64,000 nt of DNA. It comes from M3007 sp965249785. Its GTDB lineage: Bacteria; Bacteroidota; Bacteroidia; Chitinophagales; Saprospiraceae. The number at the start of each line of letters is the position of its first letter. Within the stretch, counting starts at the first letter, position 1. Positions 54,416 through 61,789 of the stretch are shown piece after piece. Location of the stretch: assembly GCA_965249785.1 (NCBI GenBank), contig CBDFMU010000022.1:62001-126000 (forward strand). The letters run 5' to 3'. Below the pieces are notes generated by a model that was given only the letters and a program-made list of their open reading frames with translations, searched no databases and had not been told where the DNA came from. A program made the translations under genes and the position numbers.

Positions 54416-55000
54416 GTGTTTCTCGAACCACATTTCAAGGGCCAACGCTCCGGCTGGATAGAAGTCGTGTGCGGTTGTATGTTTTCCGGCAAGACCGAAG
54501 AATTGATCCGCCGCCTGCGTCGCGCCAAGATTGCCGACCTGCGCGTGGAAGTGTTCAAACCCCGTGTAGATACTCGCTATGACGAATCCAGCGTCGTCTC
54601 GCACGATACCACTTCCGTGCTGGCCCAGCCAGTAGACCACTCTTCCAAAATATTGAAAATCAGTCCAGATACGACGGTAGTCGGCATTGATGAAGCTCAG
54701 TTTTTTGATGCTGAATTGCCGCGTGTTTGTCAGGAATTGGCCCTGCGCGGGGTGCGCGTCATCATCGCCGGGCTGGATATGGACTATCGTGGCGAGCCGT
54801 TTGGCCCCATGCCTTACCTGCTGGCCGTTGCGGAATACGTGACCAAAGTCCACGCGATTTGTGTTCACTGCGGCAACCTGGCGACGCACTCGTACCGCCT
54901 GGCGGAAGGCGATAGTGTGGTGCTATTGGGCGAAAAAGAGCAATATGAACCACGTTGCCGATCCTGCTACCAGATGGGAAATATTTTACGTTTGAAATAG
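54416..55000 (+). CDS. tdk: Thymidine kinase
   Basis: I start at the GTG at 54416 (encoding FLEPHFKGQRSGWIEV next), the conserved N-terminus, giving 194 residues; the upstream ATG adds a non-conserved tail. Type II thymidine kinase: P-loop GCMFSGKTEEL (usual GSMFSGKT, with Ser changed to Cys), acidic ATP-site loop DEAQFFD, the GLDMDYRGEPFGPMP lid and zinc-binding cysteines CVHCG and CRSCY. It makes dTMP from thymidine for nucleotide salvage. The GTG start and the P-loop change are the only oddities. It is divergent from the proline-rich protein gene and convergent with the defence block that follows. Confidence 0.92.
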   Translation: MFLEPHFKGQRSGWIEVVCGCMFSGKTEELIRRLRRAKIADLRVEVFKPRVDTRYDESSVVSHDTTSVLAQPVDHSSKILKISPDTTVVGIDEAQFFDAELPRVCQELALRGVRVIIAGLDMDYRGEPFGPMPYLLAVAEYVTKVHAICVHCGNLATHSYRLAEGDSVVLLGEKEQYEPRCRSCYQMGNILRLK

Positions 55001-55002
55001 TC

Positions 55003-55122
55003 GTTGGACGTTGGATTTCTGGATTTTTAGACTATTGGATTAATAGATTTTTGAACTACTGGACTTTTGAGTGTCCAACGTCTGATAGTCAAATGTCCAA
55101 CAGTCCAGCAATCCAAAATTAC
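55003..55122. repeat. Spacer of GTCCAAC / GTTGGAC words
   Basis: Repeated TTGGACGTTGGAT, TGTCCAACGTC, AATGTCCAACAGTCC words in both orientations between tdk and the defence block. Confidence 0.6.
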
Positions 55123-55727
55123 TATTTCCAGAAATGCCAGCCAAAGGTGGCCAGATACGCGGCCACCGTCAGCAAAAAGCCATAGTAGAAAAATTGGTAA
55201 CATCGCGTCAACCGATGGTATTTTTTAGCCAGCGAATTGCCCATCAAATGCAGGTCGCGGCTCATCGCTTTGTACAGGGCAACCTCATCCATCATAAGTA
55301 GTTGCATATTTTCGTGGTACTCGGTCAGCGGACGATGGCAAAAACTGCCAAAGAAAAACCAGTTGACCGGGCGAGTATCGCCGGGGGCCGGGCGCTTGGG
55401 CACTACTGGCCGGGTAGCGATCACGGCCAGCACCACCGATCCCAAGCCGGTTGCCACCAGCATCAGGTTGGGCCAAAGTAAATAGTGCGAGTGCGACAAA
55501 AAGCCCATGTGCTTGCGCGTGACCACCAGGGAAACCAGGAATACATTGAGCCCGATCATAAAGTGCGCCTTGCGGTCGGCGATGTGGCTATAGCCCAGAT
55601 GATTGGTGTAGAGCGTATAAAAAAGTATACTGCTGCCGCGTTTAGGTATTTCGAGTTCCTCCGTAATCGCTTGCAGCGTACGTTGAAAAGATTTGCTGTT
55701 CGGGCCAGGTTTGGAAAGCGGAATCAT
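55122..55727 (-). CDS. Pycsar-effector-like TM protein (PycTM/DUF5706)
   Basis: 201 residues with three membrane segments (about 52-70, 83-107, 180-200) and PycTM landmarks: HIADRKAHFMIGLNVFLVSL, GSVVLAVIATRP, then a conserved FFGSFCHRPLTEYHENMQLLMMD block and MSRDLHLMGNSLAKKYHRL. In Pycsar defence, a cyclase makes cCMP or cUMP on phage infection and this effector then damages the membrane. Here no cyclase is in the window. The gene begins 22 bp after the Type III restriction subunit on the same strand and also has its own TACCTTTG box in that gap. So it may act with the R-M system or with a distant cyclase; both are inference. Confidence 0.75.
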   Translation of the reverse strand: MIPLSKPGPNSKSFQRTLQAITEELEIPKRGSSILFYTLYTNHLGYSHIADRKAHFMIGLNVFLVSLVVTRKHMGFLSHSHYLLWPNLMLVATGLGSVVLAVIATRPVVPKRPAPGDTRPVNWFFFGSFCHRPLTEYHENMQLLMMDEVALYKAMSRDLHLMGNSLAKKYHRLTRCYQFFYYGFLLTVAAYLATFGWHFWK

Positions 55728-55731
55728 GGAT

Positions 55732-55739
55732 CAAAGGTA
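55732..55739 (-). promoter_or_regulatory. TACCTTTG -7 element of the PycTM gene
   Basis: Exact match 4 bp before the PycTM start codon and inside the 22-bp gap after res. It suggests a near-leaderless private transcript in addition to read-through from the R-M operon. Confidence 0.5.
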
Positions 55740-55749
55740 AGGTCTTGGA

Positions 55750-58389
55750 TTACATTTCTTTTATACGCTTCATTAGCTGTTCTACTAATAATGCATCTTT
55801 GATAGCATTATTTTCAAAGACCATAAAATAGCGGTAATCGCCGTGACGACGAGCATCACTTTCCCACATTTTGCCAAGTTCCAGTTTTTGTACACTATCG
55901 GAATTATCGCGGTCGCCGCCTTTGGTTTCCAGCAAAACGATTTTGCCAGACTTGGTTAGTATAATAAAATCCGGGTAATGATTGACAAAACCATTGAGCA
56001 AAAACCCCTTGCCGCGTTCCAGATTGCGAGTCCAGCAAAGCACATTCTCTTCGTGGATTAAGGCAGATATGATGCGCTGCTCCATTTCATTTAACTTGCC
56101 TTCGCGCTCATACATGGTTTTGGACAGACCCGCAGAGGCCGTATCGCCCGGTTCAATGCTGGTGGGCAATTGCCAGTTCGCTTTGCTGAACACCTTGCCA
56201 GTATCTACCCAATTACTAGACATATCACGACCATATTCATCGGCCAGTTGCGTAATCCGGCTACGCAATATGGATTTATATCGCCATTCATTCTGCGCAA
56301 AATCCTGATAACGATCATCGTCCCAATCGCCTACCACTTGCAGTAAGTATTTACGTAGCTCCGTATCAGAGATATGATCAAGTTTCCCTAATACGGCGAT
56401 CATCCGATTGGCAGCTACTTCGCCGCGCTTGTCCTTTTTATTCGGATCCAGCAAATATTTAGTCAAATATGCCCGTGCTGGCGCATCTAAACGGGTGAAC
56501 TTGGGCAAATGGTCCGCCTCATCCAGGTCAATTTTCCAGGCATCCGCCGGGGCCGCATCAAAATCAATATTACGGTCGGCTTTGCTCAACTGAAAATCGC
56601 CGAGCAGCATTTTTTTGTCGAATAGCAAATCACTGGTTTCGCCCGAAAAAGGATCAATAACGAATTTTAGAAAAAACTGTGGCAAGCGCAGGGCTTGAGC
56701 TTGGGTGCGGAATGCCTCGCGGAGATGGTATTTTTTCACTTGGGCCGTCAATGCGTCTGGAATATGATTGGAATTTGGTTCCTCCAAAGCAGTTTCTACC
56801 CGCGCCTGTTCCGTGCGGGCCATGCTTTCTATCTGCGCGAGGCTGATTTGTACGGTGGGAGATGCAGTAGTCGAATCGGCTATTTCCAGGTCGGAAAAAT
56901 CGGGCAGCCTGCCTTCCAATCCAATTTCCGGCGGCAATCCCCAAACGGGCAAAGTTTCTTCCTGCACCTGGGAAAATAAGTTGCCGTAGCCGGGTGGTGC
57001 CGTAGCAGTATCCTGCGCATTTTCGGCGGATATTTTGTAATCATTCTCACTAAATCCCGCCCGGTTCAGCCCTTTTATTATATTGTCCAGCGTCTCCCGG
57101 AAACGGGACGAACTGGTCAGCACAAAACTCGAATTGAGCATCGGACTGCTGGTTTTGGTGGCAAAAGGCTGGCGCAAAATCCGCCCTAATATCTGTTCCA
57201 CGTCTACCGCCGAGGATTTATTGGCCAGCGTAGCCAGGATGTACGCGAAGGAACAATCCCAGCCTTCTTTCAGCGCATTCACCGTAATAATGTAGCGCAC
57301 CGGGCAGTCCGCCGCGAACAAATCCACGCCTTTCAGTTCGTTGATCTGGGCAGTTTTGATTTTAATTCGTTCCTCCGGGATGCCCGCCTCAATAAGTTGT
57401 TTTTTGATTTTTTCAAACGTTTCCGCACTATCACCGGATTTGGGCTGCGCCTGAAACAATACAATTGGCCGAATAAACCGGCCAGTCCGTTTTTGCTCTT
57501 GCCCGGCTTCGATTTCAAGTTTTTTCTGCAAAAACACGGCATTTTCCAGCACTTCGTCGGTTTTGAAATGGTTGTACACGATGACGGGCAGTTTCACCAT
57601 GTTCTCTTTTTTCAATTCCCAGGCATCTACGAAACAGAGCAAATTGGAATTTTTGCGCGGTGTAGCGGTCAGGTCAAGAATAAAAGAGGGATTCAAATTT
57701 TGCAACATTTCTACCGAAAGTTCGGTCTCCGCATTATGGCTTTCATCCACGATCACCACTGGATTCAGGCGACGCAGGGCGGCCATACTGGAAGTAGGAT
57801 CAATACCAGCAGGCGTATTTAAACTATCGTCTTCTACCTCAAAACCAATATTGGCACCGTTTTCCTGGTTCATCTTGCGGTCCTCTTTGTTCTTGGCCCG
57901 CAGACTATCAAATGACAGCACCACTATGGTCAACTGCTCCAAAGTGGCGGTAGCATGGAGGCCACCGAGCAACCGTTGCTTGTCGTATATTTCTACCCGA
58001 CTACCAAATTCTGCATCCAGCCGAATGCGATAAGGGTGATTTTTGGCGCGCAGGTTGGCCAGTGTTTGCTCCAATATAGACAGACTCGGCACCAGCCAGA
58101 CCACCGCCTGGGTTTTCAACGTCGGATATGCCCGGAACACTGGCGACAAAGCCGCACAGGCCAGATAAGTCTTGCCACCGCCCGTCGGAACTTTCAAACA
58201 GAGATGGGGTACGCCCGGCACGTTTTCTTTATACGGCTCTACCGCATTGCCGCGTTCCGGCACGAGTGGCGAGCGCGGATGCTCCCGCCAGAAAAGATCA
58301 TAAGCCTGACGCGTCGAACGGTTTTCGAGCAAGCCGAGGAAACGGTCGAGATCGCTAATGACCTGCTGCTGATATGGTTTGAGTTGCAT
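55750..58389 (-). CDS. res: Type III restriction endonuclease subunit (helicase-nuclease)
   Basis: Start at the ATG at 58389 (MQLKPYQQQVISDLDRFL), giving 879 residues; the frame extends upstream only through a palindromic repeat. SF2 helicase motifs: I VPTGGGKTYLA, II VVIVDESHN, III LDLTATPRKNSN, VI QILGRILRQPF. A C-terminal PD-(D/E)xK nuclease follows: DFIILTKSGKIVLLETKGGD. Together with Mod it cuts DNA when two unmethylated sites are met during ATP-driven sliding. The order mod-res is standard, but 272 bp containing a large inverted repeat separates them. Downstream is the PycTM gene at 22 bp. No frameshifts; likely functional. Confidence 0.9.
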   Translation of the reverse strand: MQLKPYQQQVISDLDRFLGLLENRSTRQAYDLFWREHPRSPLVPERGNAVEPYKENVPGVPHLCLKVPTGGGKTYLACAALSPVFRAYPTLKTQAVVWLVPSLSILEQTLANLRAKNHPYRIRLDAEFGSRVEIYDKQRLLGGLHATATLEQLTIVVLSFDSLRAKNKEDRKMNQENGANIGFEVEDDSLNTPAGIDPTSSMAALRRLNPVVIVDESHNAETELSVEMLQNLNPSFILDLTATPRKNSNLLCFVDAWELKKENMVKLPVIVYNHFKTDEVLENAVFLQKKLEIEAGQEQKRTGRFIRPIVLFQAQPKSGDSAETFEKIKKQLIEAGIPEERIKIKTAQINELKGVDLFAADCPVRYIITVNALKEGWDCSFAYILATLANKSSAVDVEQILGRILRQPFATKTSSPMLNSSFVLTSSSRFRETLDNIIKGLNRAGFSENDYKISAENAQDTATAPPGYGNLFSQVQEETLPVWGLPPEIGLEGRLPDFSDLEIADSTTASPTVQISLAQIESMARTEQARVETALEEPNSNHIPDALTAQVKKYHLREAFRTQAQALRLPQFFLKFVIDPFSGETSDLLFDKKMLLGDFQLSKADRNIDFDAAPADAWKIDLDEADHLPKFTRLDAPARAYLTKYLLDPNKKDKRGEVAANRMIAVLGKLDHISDTELRKYLLQVVGDWDDDRYQDFAQNEWRYKSILRSRITQLADEYGRDMSSNWVDTGKVFSKANWQLPTSIEPGDTASAGLSKTMYEREGKLNEMEQRIISALIHEENVLCWTRNLERGKGFLLNGFVNHYPDFIILTKSGKIVLLETKGGDRDNSDSVQKLELGKMWESDARRHGDYRYFMVFENNAIKDALLVEQLMKRIKEM

Positions 58390-58454
58390 GATTTCTTGTA
58401 GCGATTGGACTACTTTCAAAAACTTGTCCAGATTTGATGGTTTCCTGCGTGGTG

Positions 58455-58636
58455 ACCTCCCCCGGCCTGCGGCCACCCCCTCCAAAGGGGGATACCGAGC
58501 GTACTGTCGCCGCTTTTTACTTAGCAAAGTGGTTGATTAACCCCTCTAAATACTACGCCTATCGTCACCGTTCTTCACTTAGCCAAGTGGTCGTGATATC
58601 CCCCTTTGGAGGGGGTGGCCGCAGGCCGGGGGAGGT
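58455..58636. repeat. 40-bp perfect inverted repeats between mod and res
   Basis: Arms at 58455-58494 and 58597-58636 are perfect reverse complements (ACCTCCCCCGGCCTGCGG ... AAAGGGGGATA), with a 102-bp spacer holding near-repeats TTAGCAAAGTGG and TTAGCCAAGTGG. As RNA it would make a very stable hairpin between mod and res; as DNA it looks like a small terminal-inverted-repeat (MITE-like) insertion. Each arm is itself built from the GC-rich palindrome type seen at 42351. Confidence 0.85.
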
Positions 58637-58661
58637 ACACGCGCCGCAGGGCTTAACTAAA

Positions 58662-60230
58662 TCACAGCCTCGGTATATCCCTCGGTATTTTCTTGAACCG
58701 AATGCCCCGCGTCTGCATCAAATCATCCGGTAAAGTGCAATAATCCGCATACACCACCGATGTTTCTCCCGTTTTAGCAGAGACGACGGTCGAAAACAAG
58801 TCCACATCCAGCACCACGGCCTGCTCCCGCTCATAGCAAAACCACCAGGCCGTCCCTTCGTTTACGCCCATTAGCCAACGATGTTGATTCGTTTCCACAG
58901 GCCAGGGCTGCCGCGTCTCGGCATGCCACACGTAGCGGCGGATGGCTGCTTCGCCTGCCGCCTCATTGAGCAGGCCATCCTCTCGAAACAGCGGCTCTCC
59001 CAGGGTATAATAATCAAAGCCGCCACCCGTACCGGGCTTGCCCGCGTAGCCATTCATGACCCGGCGGACGCGCTCGGCGGTGAGCGTCTCGGCATAGTCT
59101 TCCATTTCGATGAGAATGAATTTGCGATTGCCGCCGTCCTGTTGGTTTAGGTTGAGTACGGCATGGGCAGTGGTGCCGGAACCAGCGAAGGAATCTAGGA
59201 TGATGGAGTTTTTGTCAGTGGCGATTTGGAGAATGCGTTCGATAAGTCTGGCAGGTTTTGGAGTTGTGAAGATTTCGTCACCTTCTTTTTTGAAAATTTC
59301 TCTCAATTCAATTTTGGCGTCAGCATTTTGTCCAGCTTCTGAATGAGTCCACCAAGTTGTAGGAACGACTCCTTGTTTTGCTTCTGATAAAAACTTTTTA
59401 ATTCTAGGAATGCCAGCACCATCTTTTCCCCAGTATATCCTTTTATCTTTATTTAATTCTTCAAAAGTCTCTTTTGATATACGCCAGTAAGTACCATTTG
59501 GTGGAAAATACCCTTTCCCATTTGGCCCTTTAATTTCGTAAGTCCCCAAACTATAAAAATTTCTTGCCTGAATAGCATTTGTTGTCCAAGCACCTCTTTC
59601 GTCGTTATCAGGATTAGAATATGTTTCATCAAGTTCAGATGTTCTTGGTAGCAAGTTTCTATTCCAAGAATTGGCTTTCTTTGCATATACAGTTAAATAC
59701 TCGTGCATATCAGATAAATACTTCGCAGAATTTTTTACTGTATAAATTTTTTGCCAAACAATATTTGTAATAAAATTTCCTATTCCCCAAATCTCATCCA
59801 TCACTAATCTCAAATGCGCCTGTTCATTATCATCAATCGAAATAAAAATTGCCCCATCATCGGCCAGTAGTTTATGCAACAGCCGTAGTCGCGGGTACAT
59901 CATACACAGCCACTTGTCATGGCGGCTAAGGTCTTCGCCTTCTTTACCCACTACCTTATGGAGCCAACGCAGGATTTTAGGGTCGTTCACCGCGTCGTTG
60001 TAGGCCCAGCCTTCGTTGCCGGTATTGTAAGGCGGATCAATATAAATGCACTTTACGCGGCCCTCGTATTCGGGCAGCAGGGCTTTGAGCGCTTCGAGGT
60101 TGTCGCCGTGGAGGATGCGATTGCCGGTGTCGGTCTCGCCATGCGTACTTTCATGGCGCAGCAGGCGAAAGGGCACTTCGAGGTGATGATTGAGGACTTT
60201 TTCTTTGCCAATCCAGTGGAGCGTGGGCAT
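58662..60230 (-). CDS. mod: Type III DNA methyltransferase subunit
   Basis: 522-residue β-class N6-adenine methyltransferase: catalytic motif IV IDPPYNTGNEGWAYND (about 85-100) comes before SAM motif I DSFAGSGTTAHA (about 350), the order of this class. The target-recognition domain lies between them, near residues 150-340, and its DNA (about 59200-59860) is strikingly AT-rich compared with both ends of the gene, as expected when recognition domains are exchanged. It methylates one strand of an asymmetric site and gives Res its specificity. A simple repeat for phase variation is not seen. First gene of the mod-res-PycTM block; rpiB follows it upstream on the same strand. Confidence 0.92.
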   Translation of the reverse strand: MPTLHWIGKEKVLNHHLEVPFRLLRHESTHGETDTGNRILHGDNLEALKALLPEYEGRVKCIYIDPPYNTGNEGWAYNDAVNDPKILRWLHKVVGKEGEDLSRHDKWLCMMYPRLRLLHKLLADDGAIFISIDDNEQAHLRLVMDEIWGIGNFITNIVWQKIYTVKNSAKYLSDMHEYLTVYAKKANSWNRNLLPRTSELDETYSNPDNDERGAWTTNAIQARNFYSLGTYEIKGPNGKGYFPPNGTYWRISKETFEELNKDKRIYWGKDGAGIPRIKKFLSEAKQGVVPTTWWTHSEAGQNADAKIELREIFKKEGDEIFTTPKPARLIERILQIATDKNSIILDSFAGSGTTAHAVLNLNQQDGGNRKFILIEMEDYAETLTAERVRRVMNGYAGKPGTGGGFDYYTLGEPLFREDGLLNEAAGEAAIRRYVWHAETRQPWPVETNQHRWLMGVNEGTAWWFCYEREQAVVLDVDLFSTVVSAKTGETSVVYADYCTLPDDLMQTRGIRFKKIPRDIPRL

Positions 60231-60304
60231 GGGTATAGTTTTGCGAGGGCAAATAAAGCCAAATTTTTTGGCCCGTCCACAGCGAAACAGGGTTTCGCGC
60301 TACA

Positions 60305-60739
60305 CTACACCGCACACGCAATCTTCTCCACCCTTCGCTCATGCCGTCCGCCCAGAAATTCGGTGTTCATAAAAATACGCACCATCGCCTGGGCTAGTAT
60401 TTCAGTCACAAAACGGGCGGGAATGGAAATAACGTTGGCATTGTTGTGCTGGCGACTGAGCACCGCTATTTCTTCCATCCAGCAGAGTGCGCACCGGATA
60501 CCCTGATGCTTGTTGGCGGTGATCGCCACGCCATTGCCGCTGCCGCAAAGGAGTACCCCGCGTTCGGCCTGCCCGCTTTCCACCGCCTCCGCTACGGGAT
60601 GGGTAAAATCCGGATAGTCCACCGAATCGAGCGAAAAAGTGCCGAAATCGGACACCATGTGCCCTTGCTTTTGTAACATGGCCACGATGCCGTCTTTATA
60701 GGGGAATCCGGCGTGGTCGCAGCCGATGGCGATTTTCAT
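60305..60739 (-). CDS. rpiB: Ribose-5-phosphate isomerase B
   Basis: 144 residues, full length for RpiB/LacAB. Active-site features are IGCDHAG (Asp8, His9), the catalytic Cys65 in LLCGSGNGVAI and SRQHNNANV (His98), with the phosphate-binding arginines near the C-terminus (FLGGRHERRVEKI). It interconverts ribose-5-phosphate and ribulose-5-phosphate in the pentose phosphate pathway. It has a clear TATCTTTG promoter box 33 bp upstream. The mod gene starts 74 bp downstream on the same strand, but there is no sign the two functions are linked. Identification is secure. Confidence 0.94.
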   Translation of the reverse strand: MKIAIGCDHAGFPYKDGIVAMLQKQGHMVSDFGTFSLDSVDYPDFTHPVAEAVESGQAERGVLLCGSGNGVAITANKHQGIRCALCWMEEIAVLSRQHNNANVISIPARFVTEILAQAMVRIFMNTEFLGGRHERRVEKIACAV

Positions 60740-60772
60740 AAATTAGTGGGTTGAGTAGTTGAAACCTGGCGA

Positions 60773-60780
60773 CAAAGATA
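60773..60780 (-). promoter_or_regulatory. TATCTTTG -7 element of rpiB
   Basis: Exact TAnnTTTG match, 33 bp upstream of the ATG on the minus strand. A TTTA about 22 bp further upstream is a weak -33 candidate. Confidence 0.55.
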
Positions 60781-60932
60781 AGGCAGGGAACAATGCGATG
60801 TGTAAACCTGCCCGCTTCAGCAAAATACGCCGGTGAATAACGGAAGAAAAAGCAAAAACTGAAAAAGCGCGTAATTGTTTGGCCGGGCGACTTTCCAGCC
60901 GTACAATTGTCGCGAAGGATTGAATTTTTCTA

Positions 60933-60963
60933 AACCTGATAGGTTTTTGAAACCTATCAGGTT
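60933..60963. terminator. AACCTGATAGGTTT hairpin
   Basis: 14-bp perfect stem AACCTGATAGGTTT / AAACCTATCAGGTT with a 3-nt loop, in the spacer between the divergent rpiB and YhhN genes. The same type of AACCT-N-AGGTT hairpin is common in Bacteroidota spacers; at a divergent start region it is unlikely to be a plain terminator. Confidence 0.6.
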
Positions 60964-61022
60964 GAAGGGAATAACGACTATTTAAATCCACCCAATCAAA
61001 TTTAATTGACCGATGCTCTATT

Positions 61023-61682
61023 ATGAAAAGATACGTTCTAAGTTTTGCGGTTCTATTGGCGGCCATTTGGTCTATTATGGCCAGCCAGCAAGGCGACCTT
61101 AGTACTTATAAGGTGTTAAAACCATTGACTACTGTTTTAATAATTTTTATTGCCCTGGTATCGTTTAATAAAGACAATAAAATTTACAATAAATATATTG
61201 TTATAGCACTTTTATTCTGCTTGATAGGCGATATTTTTCTATTAGATAATGCCTATTTTTTATTTGGTTTGGTGTCGTTTCTGGCAGCCCATTTGTTTTT
61301 TATTTATGCTTTTAGTACGGTCCATGGATTTAGCAGGAATTTTTTATCGCTCATTATTTTAAGTGCTGTCTATGTTGCTTATTTCTTATATCTACAATCA
61401 GATTTAAAAGCATTTGCGCTTCCCGTTGCCGTTTACATGACGGCTATTATTGTAATGAACTGGCAAGCGGTTGAATTATATCTAAGAGACCAGAAAAAAA
61501 CGTATTTAGTGATTGCTATTGCTGCTATATTATTCACGTTTTCTGACTCCATGGTAGCCTACAATAAATTTAAAGCACCTTTTGCACTAGCAGATTTTTC
61601 TATTCTTTCCACCTACTGGCTGGCCATCTACACCTTTGCATTTAGCAGTTATTTTGTGAAAAACAGGCCACCGCTTTCCTGA
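61023..61682 (+). CDS. YhhN-family lysoplasmalogenase-like membrane protein
   Basis: 219 residues with seven or eight membrane helices and the family's polar motifs: LIGDIFLLDNAYFLFGLVSFL (GD pair at about 70), AAHLFFIYAF and FSDSMVAYNKFKAPF. The family includes TMEM86B, which hydrolyses the vinyl-ether bond of lysoplasmalogens; the bacterial members are little studied, and whether plasmalogens exist in this host is unknown. The gene is AT-rich relative to its neighbours, hinting at separate ancestry. It is monocistronic and divergent from rpiB. Start is the first ATG. Confidence 0.85.
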   Translation: MKRYVLSFAVLLAAIWSIMASQQGDLSTYKVLKPLTTVLIIFIALVSFNKDNKIYNKYIVIALLFCLIGDIFLLDNAYFLFGLVSFLAAHLFFIYAFSTVHGFSRNFLSLIILSAVYVAYFLYLQSDLKAFALPVAVYMTAIIVMNWQAVELYLRDQKKTYLVIAIAAILFTFSDSMVAYNKFKAPFALADFSILSTYWLAIYTFAFSSYFVKNRPPLS

Positions 61683-61789
61683 TGTAACCCCATTGCCCAA
61701 ATGCTGTCCTTAGCAAAACCCTGCTTTTTGCGCTACCAACGCGGCCAAGGCACGTATTTTTAGCCCATTTCCATAAAGCAATCCATACC

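Noticed and set aside
58390..58527. N-terminal extension of the restriction subunit
   Set aside because: The extra 46 codons read through the spacer and one arm of the 40-bp inverted repeat; the conserved protein starts at MQLKPYQQQ.
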